DNA from: Phycisphaerales bacterium
GTDB lineage: Bacteria > Planctomycetota > Phycisphaerae > Phycisphaerales > SM1A02
NCBI GenBank assembly: GCA_018882625.1
Contig: VERO01000001.1
Span: forward strand, 1 to 36,401
Length of the DNA stretch: 36,401 nt
Direction: 5' to 3'
The stretch's first letter is position 1, and each line of letters begins with the position of its first letter. Both the position numbers and the translations under genes were made by a program. This document shows, piece after piece, positions 1-8,534 of this stretch. The notes beneath the pieces were generated by a model that worked only from the letters and a program-made list of their open reading frames with translations, ran no database searches and had not been told where the DNA came from.

Positions 1-1
1 G

Positions 2-1885
2 CTAGCCCTGCGCCGGCGCGCCGGGACTGGCCACGCCCACGCACGCATCCTCGCGCTCATGCACGAACTGCTCGAGATAGAGCGCTCGGTACCGTCCCCC
101 GGGGCGCCGCACGAGCTCCGCATGGGGCCCCGACTCCACGATGCGCCCCTGGTCGATCACCAGGATGCGGTCCGCGCGGCGCACCGTGGAGAGCCTGTGC
201 GCGATGACGAGCCCGATGCGGTCGCGGAGCACGATGTCGATCGCAGACTGGATCGCGCGCTCGGTCTCCGAGTCGACCGAGCTCGTGGCCTCATCCATCA
301 CCAGGATGTCCGGATTGGCGAGCACTGCCCGCGCCAGCGACACCAGCTGCCGCTGGCCATGCGACAGCCGCTCGCCGCCCTCGCCGACCTGGAAGTCGAG
401 CCCCTGGGGCAGCGCCTCGATGAAGCGCCACGCACCCGTGCGCATCGCGGCCTCGCGCACCTCATCGCCGGTTGCATCGAGCCGGCCGAAGCGGATGTTC
501 GCGGCGATCGAGTCCGCGAAGAGCCAGGGCACCTGCTGCACCACGCCAAGCCTCGAGTGCAGCCACTCGAGCGACCGTTCGCGGATGTCGATGCCGTCGA
601 GCAGCACGCGCCCGCGAGTCACGTCGTAGAAGCGGCACATCAGGCTCGCGATCGTCGTCTTGCCGCCGCCGGTCGCACCAACGAGCGCGATCGTCTCGCC
701 GCGGCGGATCTCCAGGTCAAGGCCGCACACCACGGGCTGGCCAGGCAGGTACTCGAAGTGCACCTGGTCGAAGCGGACATGCGTGATGCGGTCCGGGCCG
801 CCGTCGGCCGCGCGGCCCGTGGGCGGCCCGCCGGCATCGCGAGCTGAGGCGACCGCGCGCGCCGTCGCGGGCGAGTCGCGGATGTCGGGCACCGTATCCA
901 CCAGCGACTGCACCCGCTCCGCGGCGCCCTGCGCCGACAGGAGGTCTGCGAAGCGCTGCGCCAGGTCCTGCACCGGATATATGAAGAGCAGCGCGTACTG
1001 GCAGAATGCGACAAGCTCGCCGGGCGAGAGGCCCTCCACAGCCGGCGCGCGCCACAGCAGCAGTGCGGCGCCCATCGACGCCAGCGTGGTGATGACGGGC
1101 AGGTAGAGCGCGCCCTGCATCGCATTGCGCAGGCTCCACCGCTCGAGCTCCCCGGCAAGACCCCCGAACTCGCGCTCGGCGCCAGACTCGCGCACCAGCG
1201 ACCGGGTGGTGCGGATCCCCGCGATCGCCTCTCCGTAGTACGCGGTGATCGTCGAGTTCGCACGTCGCGCCCGGCGGCTCGACCCGACCATGATGCGGGT
1301 GAAGATCACGCTGGCCACGATCATCAGCGGCACGACCGAGAGCACCCACAGCGCCAGCGACCAGCGCATCCACAGCATGGCCACGGCCGACGCGATCATC
1401 AGCGCATTGGCCCAGAAGAGGTCCAGCAGCACCCACGGGGCGATGCCCGACACCTTCGAGCAGTCGCTCGTGAGCCGCGCGAGAAGCCAGCCTGTGGGGC
1501 GACGGTCAAACCAGGCGAAGGGCAGCTCCTGGAGCTTCGCGAACGCCTGCTCGCGCAGGTCGAAGGCGAGCCCGGTCGCGAGCCTTCCGGCGAGCGCGAT
1601 GAACACCCACACGCCTGCCCCGAAGGCGATGCAGAGCGCCACCCACAGCCAGGCCATCCACATGAAGCGGGGGGAGATCCCGTGCGCCGCGGCTTCGTCG
1701 ATGAGTGCACCATTGAGCAGCGGGCGCGCGCCCTCGATGATCGCGATCGAGATGCCGCCGGCCACGATGCCGATCGCGGCCGCGCGGCGGCGCAGCGCCA
1801 CGCGCGCGATCGTGGCCCACAGGCGCCAGTCGATGCGGCTCGGGGCCGCGCCCTGATCCTCGTCGAGCAGCGACTCGATGCTCAT
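2..1885 (-). CDS. ABC exporter half-transporter with consensus ATP site
   Basis: This is a 627-residue fused permease and ATPase of the MsbA/LmrA type. The hydrophobic N-terminal half is the six-helix exporter domain. The C-terminal ATPase has Walker A with K409 (GATGGGKTT), a signature written LSHGQ instead of LSGGQ, Walker B with D531 and the catalytic E532 (VMDEATSSVD), and the AHRLS switch histidine. The start is the ATG before SIESLL; it lies 31 bases after the stop of the upstream half-transporter on the same strand, so the two are probably one operon. The stop is intact at the window edge. The off-consensus signature pairs logically with the Asp-for-Glu change in the partner: together they would form the degenerate site of a heterodimer like TM287/288. 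Substrate (drug, lipid or peptide) cannot be read from the sequence. Confidence 0.93.
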   Translation of the reverse strand: MSIESLLDEDQGAAPSRIDWRLWATIARVALRRRAAAIGIVAGGISIAIIEGARPLLNGALIDEAAAHGISPRFMWMAWLWVALCIAFGAGVWVFIALAGRLATGLAFDLREQAFAKLQELPFAWFDRRPTGWLLARLTSDCSKVSGIAPWVLLDLFWANALMIASAVAMLWMRWSLALWVLSVVPLMIVASVIFTRIMVGSSRRARRANSTITAYYGEAIAGIRTTRSLVRESGAEREFGGLAGELERWSLRNAMQGALYLPVITTLASMGAALLLWRAPAVEGLSPGELVAFCQYALLFIYPVQDLAQRFADLLSAQGAAERVQSLVDTVPDIRDSPATARAVASARDAGGPPTGRAADGGPDRITHVRFDQVHFEYLPGQPVVCGLDLEIRRGETIALVGATGGGKTTIASLMCRFYDVTRGRVLLDGIDIRERSLEWLHSRLGVVQQVPWLFADSIAANIRFGRLDATGDEVREAAMRTGAWRFIEALPQGLDFQVGEGGERLSHGQRQLVSLARAVLANPDILVMDEATSSVDSETERAIQSAIDIVLRDRIGLVIAHRLSTVRRADRILVIDQGRIVESGPHAELVRRPGGRYRALYLEQFVHEREDACVGVASPGAPAQG

Positions 1886-1916
1886 GGCCCGACCTCGCGC
1901 TGCCGCAACTGGCCGC

Positions 1917-3731
1917 TCATGCGATCGCCTCCTCGAGCTCGCGCTGCAGGTCGTGCAGGCGCCGGTACAGGCCCGCGCGCGACGCAAGCTCGGCGTGGGT
2001 CCCGCTGTCCGCCACCCGTCCGCGCTCGATCACGATGACCCTGTCCGCCAGCTGAAGCGTCGAGAGCCGGTGCGCCACCACGATCGTCGTGCGCCGGCCT
2101 CGCCGCTCGCGGAGCGCATCGAGAATCCTGCGCTCGGTGTCCGTGTCGACCGCGCTCAGCGAGTCGTCGAGCACCAGCACGGGAGCGTCGATCAGCACGG
2201 TGCGCGCGATCGCGAGCCGCTGCCGCTGGCCGCCGCTGAGCGTGATCCCGCGCTCGCCGACGACTGTCGCATAGCCCGACTCGAAGCGCCGGATGCTGTC
2301 GTGGATCGATGCGGTCTCCGCGGCGGACTCCACATCCTCCCGCGCCGCGCCTGGCCTGGCGACGCGGATGTTCCCGTCGATGGAGCGCGAATAGAGGAAC
2401 GGCTGCTGCAGCACGGCCGCCACCGCGGCGCGCACCGCAGCGCGCGGGATCCGCCCGAGCGGCACGCCATCGACCGTGATGGATCCCGACTCCGGATCGC
2501 GCATCCGCAGCAGCAGGTCAATCAAGGTGCTCTTCCCGGCGCCCGATGGGCCGAGTAGCGCCACCGTCTCGCCCTCGGCGATCGACAGCGTGAGCCCATC
2601 GAGCGCCCACGCCGAAGACGGCGAGTGCCGGAACCTGACGTCGCGGAACTCGATGGCGCCGCGGATCTCCGGCACCAGCGGCTGGGATGGCTCCTCGTCC
2701 TCGGGCGCATTGAGCACCTCCTGCAGCCGCCCGAAGGCGACCGTGGCCTTGCCGAGGTCGGCGATCACGCGGCCCATCAGCCTCACCGGCCAGAGCCACA
2801 GGTTCACCGCGACCAGGAAGAAGCCGAGCTGGCCTGGCGCCATCGTGCCCTCGGACACGCGCCAGAGCCCGATGCCGAACACGAGCCCGAGCTGGCCGAT
2901 GCACAGCACATCGCTCGAGGCCCAGAAGAGCGCGAACGCGCGGAACAGCCGCTCGTCGAGCGTGCGGTGAAGGTCGTTCGCGGCACGAAAGCGCCGTGCC
3001 TCGAAGTCGCCTCGCCCGAAGGCGCGCACGACCCGGATCCCGAAGAGGTTCTCCTGCGCACGCGCCGTGAGCGCGCCCTCGGCCTCGTCCTTGCGGAGGA
3101 ACCGGTTCCGCACGATGCGGAAGAACACGAGGCCGTAGCCGATCACGGCAGGAAGGAGCAGGAGCGACCAGAGCGCCAGCGACACGTCGGTCAGCAGCAT
3201 CAGGGGCACCGCCGCCAGCAGCAGCGCCGTCGCGCGACCGATCTCCGTGACCTGGCCGGACAGGAAGGTGAGCACCGTGTCGACATCGCTCGTGCAGCGC
3301 TGCACGAGGTCGCCAGACGAGTGGCGATCGAAGAAGGACAGCGGCAGCCGCGTCAGGTGCGCGTGCACGCGCTCGCGCAGGCGACGCACCGCACGCTGGC
3401 TGGCGCGCGCCGCAAGCGCGCCCTTCATCCACGTGAGAATGCCGGCGAGAAGCGCGGTGGCCGCCGCGAACGCGGCGATGCGCCACGGCTCCGCAACGAC
3501 TGCCTCGCCGCCGAGCCACGCACGCAGGGCCGCGGCCGGCGGCGAACGGTCCTCGGTGCCGCTCGCGAACGCATCGATTGCCAGCTGCACCGCGAGCGGC
3601 GTCCCGTAGGCAAGCGCGCTCGCGAGCGCGATGCACACCATCGCCACGATGTAGGTGGGCGCCTCAGGACCGAGAACAGCCCACAGGGCGAGCATGCGTG
3701 GGCGGGGTGCATCGGGTGCGGGTGGGCTCAT
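1917..3731 (-). CDS. ABC exporter half-transporter with degenerate ATP site
   Basis: This 604-residue protein is a second type IV exporter half: transmembrane domain in about residues 12-320, ATPase after that. Walker A is GPSGAGKST with K400, the signature is canonical LSGGQRQR, and Walker B reads VLVLDDSLSAVD, so the usual catalytic Glu is D523. Asp at this place is the known mark of the non-hydrolysing site in heterodimeric bacterial exporters (family knowledge). The start chosen is the ATG of MSPPAPDAPRP; the open frame continues far upstream, but that part lies opposite the secreted gene on the other strand and has no transporter character. A TAGCGT -10-like motif sits about 40 bases upstream and is superimposed on the -10 of the divergent gene. 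Confidence 0.93.
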   Translation of the reverse strand: MSPPAPDAPRPRMLALWAVLGPEAPTYIVAMVCIALASALAYGTPLAVQLAIDAFASGTEDRSPPAAALRAWLGGEAVVAEPWRIAAFAAATALLAGILTWMKGALAARASQRAVRRLRERVHAHLTRLPLSFFDRHSSGDLVQRCTSDVDTVLTFLSGQVTEIGRATALLLAAVPLMLLTDVSLALWSLLLLPAVIGYGLVFFRIVRNRFLRKDEAEGALTARAQENLFGIRVVRAFGRGDFEARRFRAANDLHRTLDERLFRAFALFWASSDVLCIGQLGLVFGIGLWRVSEGTMAPGQLGFFLVAVNLWLWPVRLMGRVIADLGKATVAFGRLQEVLNAPEDEEPSQPLVPEIRGAIEFRDVRFRHSPSSAWALDGLTLSIAEGETVALLGPSGAGKSTLIDLLLRMRDPESGSITVDGVPLGRIPRAAVRAAVAAVLQQPFLYSRSIDGNIRVARPGAAREDVESAAETASIHDSIRRFESGYATVVGERGITLSGGQRQRLAIARTVLIDAPVLVLDDSLSAVDTDTERRILDALRERRGRRTTIVVAHRLSTLQLADRVIVIERGRVADSGTHAELASRAGLYRRLHDLQRELEEAIA

Positions 3732-3771
3732 GGCGCGCTCGGCGGCGCCCTTGGCCGGCGCCGAACCCGCA

Positions 3772-3778
3772 TACGCTA
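3772..3778. promoter_or_regulatory. Superimposed divergent -10 motifs
   Basis: On the plus strand TACGCT (3772-3777) lies 6 bases before the ATG at 3784, with a TTGGCC -35-like hexamer at 3751-3756 (15-base spacer). On the minus strand TAGCGT (3778-3773) reads toward the ABC transporter start at 3731. Both hexamers use nearly the same bases. The plus-strand spacing would give a leaderless transcript. This is a motif call only. Confidence 0.45.
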
Positions 3779-3783
3779 CGCGG

Positions 3784-5169
3784 ATGATGCGTGCGTTCCC
3801 GCCGCGGTCTGGGCTGGTGCCCGCGCTCCTGTCGATGTCATGCCTCGCGCTTGGCGTTGTGACGCCAGCCGTGTCAGCCCAGCAGGCGCCCGTGAAGCGG
3901 GTGTCTCCGGAGGCTCCGCGTCCGCCAAGGTCCGCGCTGGCCAGGGCCACACCGGCGGAGGTCGCCGACTGGATACGGACCATCGTCGGCCGGCCGCTCA
4001 ACCGCGCCGAAGCCGCCGCGCTGCTGCGCGACTGGGGCGTGGACACCGACTCCGATCCCGCGCACCGTGGGGCACTCGATGCGGCGATGGAGGCGTTCAG
4101 GGTGCGATGGGACGCCTTCGCCAGCGCGGAGCTCAGTCCCATGGCGGAGCAGCGGGGCACCTCGCTCGCCGATCTCACCGCGGATCCGGCGCAATCGGCA
4201 TCGTTCATGGTGGATCTCCGCGCCCGTCGCCACGCGCTCGAGGATGCGATGCTCGACGAGTGCGCCCGTGCCTTGCCCGATGCGATGCGCACGAGGGTGG
4301 AGCTCGCGAAGGCTGCACGCGGATCTGAGGTGCCGGGGTGGGCGGCGGGCTCGCTCATGCCCGCAGCCACGGCCACGCCGCTGATGTCCATCGCATGGGA
4401 GGCCGCATACGTTCCGGAGGAGCGCCGTGATGAGGTGCGACGACTCGTGGAGAGTGCGCTCGCGAGCCATGCGCCGCCGCGGGGCAGGCTGATGGATGGG
4501 CTCCTGCGCGCGGCGCTCGAGTCGGACCTGATGGCCGACCGGGTTGCGGTCGAGGTGCAGGGTGCCGCGCGCCAGGTGCAGGAGTCGGGTTCGAAGGTCG
4601 ACGGCAATGCAGTCCTCGCCGTCGCCATGTCGCGCCAGCTCCTTCCGGTCATGTGCGCCGCGGGGGATGTGCAGGCGTCCAATGCCCAGATGCTCGAGTC
4701 GCTCAAGGGCGCGCTGACGCCGAGGGACTTCTCCGCGATGATGCAGGCGTACGCGCGGGCCGCGTCCATACCGCTGTCGCCGCAGCTCGATCCCGATGCG
4801 GCGCTGGCCAACATGCGCGCCGATGGCGGCTTCTCCGGTGCGCAGGTCGAGGCGATCGCGGCCATCGCCGACGCGTGGCGTGCGGACGATGCGGTGATCG
4901 TGATGTCCTACGTGCAGTCGCTGCCCGAGCTCTCGCGCAGCATGTGCGCGTCCCTGGGCGAGCTGCGCTGGAACGATCCTGCCACGCTTGCGGGCCAGTC
5001 CGCCACAGGCGACGGTCCGGCCCGCGTGCAGCAGCGGCAGATGCAGCTGGTGCAGGGTCGCACCGAGCGTGCGACCGCCGCAGTCGCCCTGATGAAGTCG
5101 CAGCTGTCGCCCGAGGAGTGGGATCGCATCAGGCCCACCAAGCCGCTCGCATGGCCATCACCCAAATGA
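3784..5169 (+). CDS. Secreted helical protein of unknown function
   Basis: I do not recognise this 461-residue protein. It begins with a clear signal peptide (hydrophobic stretch ending VTPAVSA, then QQAP). The mature part is Ala-, Arg- and Glu-rich, looks largely helical, has only a few scattered cysteines, and shows no catalytic motif. Two adjacent ATGs (3784, 3787) are possible starts; 3784 is preferred because it lies 6 bases after a -10-like TACGCT. The open frame extends upstream but that part lacks protein character. Its stop codon overlaps the start of the M60 protease gene (ATGA at 5166-5169), so the two are probably translated together and may work together outside the cytoplasm. 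Confidence 0.8.
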   Translation: MMRAFPPRSGLVPALLSMSCLALGVVTPAVSAQQAPVKRVSPEAPRPPRSALARATPAEVADWIRTIVGRPLNRAEAAALLRDWGVDTDSDPAHRGALDAAMEAFRVRWDAFASAELSPMAEQRGTSLADLTADPAQSASFMVDLRARRHALEDAMLDECARALPDAMRTRVELAKAARGSEVPGWAAGSLMPAATATPLMSIAWEAAYVPEERRDEVRRLVESALASHAPPRGRLMDGLLRAALESDLMADRVAVEVQGAARQVQESGSKVDGNAVLAVAMSRQLLPVMCAAGDVQASNAQMLESLKGALTPRDFSAMMQAYARAASIPLSPQLDPDAALANMRADGGFSGAQVEAIAAIADAWRADDAVIVMSYVQSLPELSRSMCASLGELRWNDPATLAGQSATGDGPARVQQRQMQLVQGRTERATAAVALMKSQLSPEEWDRIRPTKPLAWPSPK

Positions 5170-7691
5170 TCCCTCATGCACCCGATCGCCTCAGCGCCCT
5201 TGGAGGATCGCGCACCTCAGCACCGCGCGAACGTGGCATCCGGCTGCATGTCGCATCAGCGGCCCTGATCGTCGCCGCGGTCGCGTCATATGGCCCCGTG
5301 ACCGCTGCGCATGCGTGGCAGGACCAGCGTGCCCCGCCTGCAGATGGGCCGCCTCGACAGAGCCAGCCGGCACGCGCGCCAACGCGAGGCGTCGCTCCGC
5401 TCGAGCCGGCATGGCGCGCAGACCAGCGCGCGATGCTCGCGAGCGTGCACCGCATCGCCGCACCAGGCACCCCGGGGACGCTGGCGCTGTGGTCCCCCGA
5501 CGCGATCCCTCTCGTGCTCGATGGATCCAACCCGCCGTCTGTGGTGGCGGCGGCGTCCCCGATGGGGAAGGGCAGGGTGGTGCTGCTCACGCACAGCTAC
5601 CTCGATGACCGTGTGCTCGCGGCGGACGACACCGCGCGCTTCATCGCCAACTGCATCTGGTGGCTGGCAGGGGCCAAGGATGCCCCGAAGGTCGTGATCG
5701 CGGGGGCGCCATCGCCACGGCGCCTGAAGCCTGCGGGCATCGACGCGAAGTCGCTCGGCAGCGACTGGACATCGCGTCTGGACGATGCGGACGTGCTGCT
5801 GCTGGCCACCGCCAACCTCAGCGACGACGAGATCGCGGCGGTGCGCCGCTTCATCGCGCGCGGAGGAGGCGTGCTCGCCGGCATGTGCCCGTGGGGCACG
5901 GCGCAGGTGAGGCGCGAGCCTGTCGATCGCACGCCCCTTGCTCGGCTCTTCGCGCCAAGCGGCATCGCGTTCACCGACGGGTACGCGCGCACGGACCGAG
6001 GCGGATTCGACGCGTGCACGCTCCCGACCCCCTCCAGTAACGGCGCGCTCGCGTTCGATGCGCTCGAGGATTTCGCGCTCGGACGCGCGGTGCCCCGGGA
6101 CTCGCCGCTCGCTCCGCCCCAGCCGCTGGAGCCCGATGCGCATGCGGGCCACGACCATGGCCCGCCCCGCAAGGTCGACGAGACGCAGACCGCAGTGCAT
6201 GCGGCCACCGAGGTGGTGCGCTGGATCCCGGACTGGAACGAGGTGCCGGAGGCACAGCGCACGATGTCGCGCATCGAGTCGCTCCGCTCCACGCACTCGC
6301 GGGGCATCGTGCCGCGGCCAGAGTCCCCGATCCAGCGGCAGGACGGTCTCGGGCGCGCCCTTGCCGCCGCCGAGATTGCCGCGTTCGCGCGCATGCAGCC
6401 CGCTGCCGCGCGTGCGTATCCAGGCGCGCGCGACTACCCGGGCGAGGTCGCACGCGACACGCCGCGCATCGAGCGCGAGTGTCGCGTTCCGCTCGCGGTG
6501 CCGAGGTGGCACTCCACCGGCCTCTACGCACCGGCCGGCGGGCCGATCCGGATCAGCATCCCCCCGGACGCGTCAGGCGCCGGACTCGCGGTGCGGATTG
6601 GCCCGCATACCGATTCGCTCTGGCACCTCGACTCGTGGCAGCGTGCGCCGGACATCTCCCTGGCGTGGACGCTCGACTCCGCGCAGACCGATGTGGTCAG
6701 CCCGTACGGGGGCCTCGTCTACATCGAGGTTCCCGAGCGCATCGCGATCGAGGCGCGCCGCTCGGGCGAGTCGCCAACGGTGCTCGTCACGATCGCGGGC
6801 GCCGTCGAGGCGCCGTACTTCAAGCTCGGCGTCACGAGCGCAGACGAGTGGCGGTCGCGCATCCGGACTCTCGGCGCGCCGTGGGCCGAGCTCGCCACTG
6901 ACAAGGTCGTACTCACGGTGCCTGCATCCGAAGTGCGCGAGCTCGACGATCCCGCCGCGCTCATGGCCTTCTGGGATTCGCTCATTGACGCGGCAAGCGA
7001 CCTGCGCGGCATCCCGCGCGACCGGCCGTTCCCGCACCGCTATGTCGCCGACGTGCAGATCAGCGCGGGCTACATGCACGCGGGCTACCCGATCATGACG
7101 CATCTCGACGCATCGATCCCGATGACGCGGCTGGACCAGATGCGCAAGGGCCAGTGGGGGCTCTTCCACGAGCTCGGCCACAACCACCAGGACTCGATGT
7201 GGACCTTCGAGGGCACTGGCGAGGTCACCTGCAACCTGTGGTCGATCTACCTGCTCGAGACCTGCTGCGGCACGACGTGGGAACCCGGCAACGAGGGCCA
7301 CGGCAACCGCGAGCGTCGGTGGGCGGAGTACGACGCGGATGGTCGCCCCTTCGGCAAGTGGCAGTCCGATCCGTTCCTGGCGCTGCAGATGTACGAGCAG
7401 GTCAAGAACCGGTTCGGATGGCAGCCGTTCACGGCGGTGTTCCGCGAGTACGACCGGCTGCCGCGCGACCAGAGGCCCAAGGGCACGCAGGAGCAGATCG
7501 ACCAGTGGATGGTGCGGCTCTCTCGCGCGTGCAGCCACAGCCTCGCGCCGTTCTTCGATGCGTGGGGCGTGCCCATCACCGATGGCGCGCGCGCCGAAGT
7601 CAAGGACCTTCCCGTGTGGATGCCTGAGGGACTCACCCCACGCGATGCCTCAGCACCGCCAGCCACGATCGGGCGCCCCCGTCGTGGCTGA
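5166..7691 (+). CDS. Secreted M60-like zinc metallopeptidase
   Basis: This 841-residue protein is a gluzincin of the enhancin/M60 family, which cuts glycosylated proteins such as mucins. The zinc site is H668-E-x-x-H672 in HELGHNHQ, with E686 in GTGEVTCNLW as the likely third ligand; the spacing fits HExxH(x8-28)E. Before it, about residues 470-560 form the jelly-roll region usual for M60 proteins (start GGPIRISIPP). Residues about 80-270 resemble a class I glutamine-amidotransferase-like fold (VVLLTHSYLDD, then IARGGGVLAGMCPWG), an arrangement also seen in TCAF-type proteins. A His-rich linker (AHAGHDHG) lies near residue 328. A signal peptide ends at about VTAAHA. The ATG at 5166 is chosen because it overlaps the upstream stop; ATG 5151 in the same frame is the alternative. 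The 3' end overlaps the convergent methyltransferase by 59 bases. Confidence 0.88.
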   Translation: MIPHAPDRLSALGGSRTSAPRERGIRLHVASAALIVAAVASYGPVTAAHAWQDQRAPPADGPPRQSQPARAPTRGVAPLEPAWRADQRAMLASVHRIAAPGTPGTLALWSPDAIPLVLDGSNPPSVVAAASPMGKGRVVLLTHSYLDDRVLAADDTARFIANCIWWLAGAKDAPKVVIAGAPSPRRLKPAGIDAKSLGSDWTSRLDDADVLLLATANLSDDEIAAVRRFIARGGGVLAGMCPWGTAQVRREPVDRTPLARLFAPSGIAFTDGYARTDRGGFDACTLPTPSSNGALAFDALEDFALGRAVPRDSPLAPPQPLEPDAHAGHDHGPPRKVDETQTAVHAATEVVRWIPDWNEVPEAQRTMSRIESLRSTHSRGIVPRPESPIQRQDGLGRALAAAEIAAFARMQPAAARAYPGARDYPGEVARDTPRIERECRVPLAVPRWHSTGLYAPAGGPIRISIPPDASGAGLAVRIGPHTDSLWHLDSWQRAPDISLAWTLDSAQTDVVSPYGGLVYIEVPERIAIEARRSGESPTVLVTIAGAVEAPYFKLGVTSADEWRSRIRTLGAPWAELATDKVVLTVPASEVRELDDPAALMAFWDSLIDAASDLRGIPRDRPFPHRYVADVQISAGYMHAGYPIMTHLDASIPMTRLDQMRKGQWGLFHELGHNHQDSMWTFEGTGEVTCNLWSIYLLETCCGTTWEPGNEGHGNRERRWAEYDADGRPFGKWQSDPFLALQMYEQVKNRFGWQPFTAVFREYDRLPRDQRPKGTQEQIDQWMVRLSRACSHSLAPFFDAWGVPITDGARAEVKDLPVWMPEGLTPRDASAPPATIGRPRRG

Positions 7692-8448
7692 TGTGCTCGT
7701 AGCGCGCCGGCTGCACGCGCACGAGTGACCACCGCGGACCTAGCGTCCGCTCGATGTCGCGCACGCTCATGCGGCGCGGTCCGCCCGCGCGCGTCTCGTG
7801 CTCCGAGAACACGAGAACCACGATGCGCGCACCGGGTTCGGCTACCGCAGTCACCGACTCGCGGTACCGCTCGCGGTCCGCATCGGAGAAGACATGCAGC
7901 ACCGCGCAGTCGAGCAGCGTTCGGAACGTGCGCCCGCCGGTGCATGCGGGCAGGTCGAGCGCGCTCCCGACTCGGAACTCGGGCGCCATGCGCATCGACG
8001 CATCGCCGGCTGCTGCGCCGGATGCGACCGCACGTGCCGCATTGGCCTTCGCCATCTCGACCGCCTTCGGCACCAGGTCGACTCCCACAACCTCGAGCCC
8101 ACGATGCGCCAGCAGGATCGCGTTCTCGCCGGTGCCGCAGCCGATGTCGAGCACGGGACCCTCGAAGAAGTCGCGTGCGGCGAGCTCCGCGATCGCGCGC
8201 TGCGGCCGACCGATCGCCCACGGCGCGGGCACCTTCGCGCTGGTCCACGCCGGAGCCGGCCGCGCCCCAAGATCACCCGAACCCGCCCGCGCCTGCCCGC
8301 CCGAGTCGCCTCCCACCCGTGCCTGCTCACCGGCGTAGATACGGTGGAAGTTGTCGGGATCGACGCCCTCGGGCCCAGGGTGCGCAGAATGATGTGCCGG
8401 ACCGCAGGAAACCTGGGATTGGGGTGCCGAGGATGTGGTGGGGGCCAT
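7633..8448 (-). CDS. Class I SAM-dependent methyltransferase
   Basis: The 271-residue product has the SAM-binding motif I VLDIGCGTGEN, followed by the acidic strand end VVGVDLVPKA. The preceding PWAIGRPQ box and the following LDCAVLHVFSDADR and FSEHETRAGGPRR segments are typical of the thiopurine/TehB-like small-molecule methyltransferases. The N-terminal 75 residues are low-complexity and probably disordered. The ATG at 8448 (MAPTTSSAP) is chosen; it lies 9 bases after a GATACT -10-like motif shared with the divergent acyl-CoA dehydrogenase promoter. The end overlaps the M60 gene tail to tail. The methyl acceptor is unknown; DNA or RNA is unlikely from the motifs. Confidence 0.85.
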   Translation of the reverse strand: MAPTTSSAPQSQVSCGPAHHSAHPGPEGVDPDNFHRIYAGEQARVGGDSGGQARAGSGDLGARPAPAWTSAKVPAPWAIGRPQRAIAELAARDFFEGPVLDIGCGTGENAILLAHRGLEVVGVDLVPKAVEMAKANAARAVASGAAAGDASMRMAPEFRVGSALDLPACTGGRTFRTLLDCAVLHVFSDADRERYRESVTAVAEPGARIVVLVFSEHETRAGGPRRMSVRDIERTLGPRWSLVRVQPARYEHISHDGGARSWLAVLRHRVG

Positions 8449-8456
8449 GGGGTGCC

Positions 8457-8463
8457 TAGTATC
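8457..8463. promoter_or_regulatory. Superimposed divergent -10 motifs
   Basis: TAGTAT (8457-8462, plus) faces the acyl-CoA dehydrogenase and GATACT (8463-8458, minus) faces the methyltransferase. The two hexamers share five base pairs. The minus-strand start codon is 9 bases away (near-leaderless); the plus-strand gene has a leader of about 65 bases with its own ribosome binding site. No clear -35 is visible on either strand. Confidence 0.45.
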
Positions 8464-8534
8464 CTCAACTTCCCGACGGCCGTCGCGGGCGCCCGCCCGC
8501 ACGTACCCCGCCGGGCCATCCTGGAGAGCCAACC

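Noticed and set aside
2625..4328. Long open frame on the plus strand opposite the second ABC transporter
   Set aside because: Its translation is Arg- and His-rich without domains and mirrors the strongly conserved transporter on the other strand, so it is a G+C-driven shadow.
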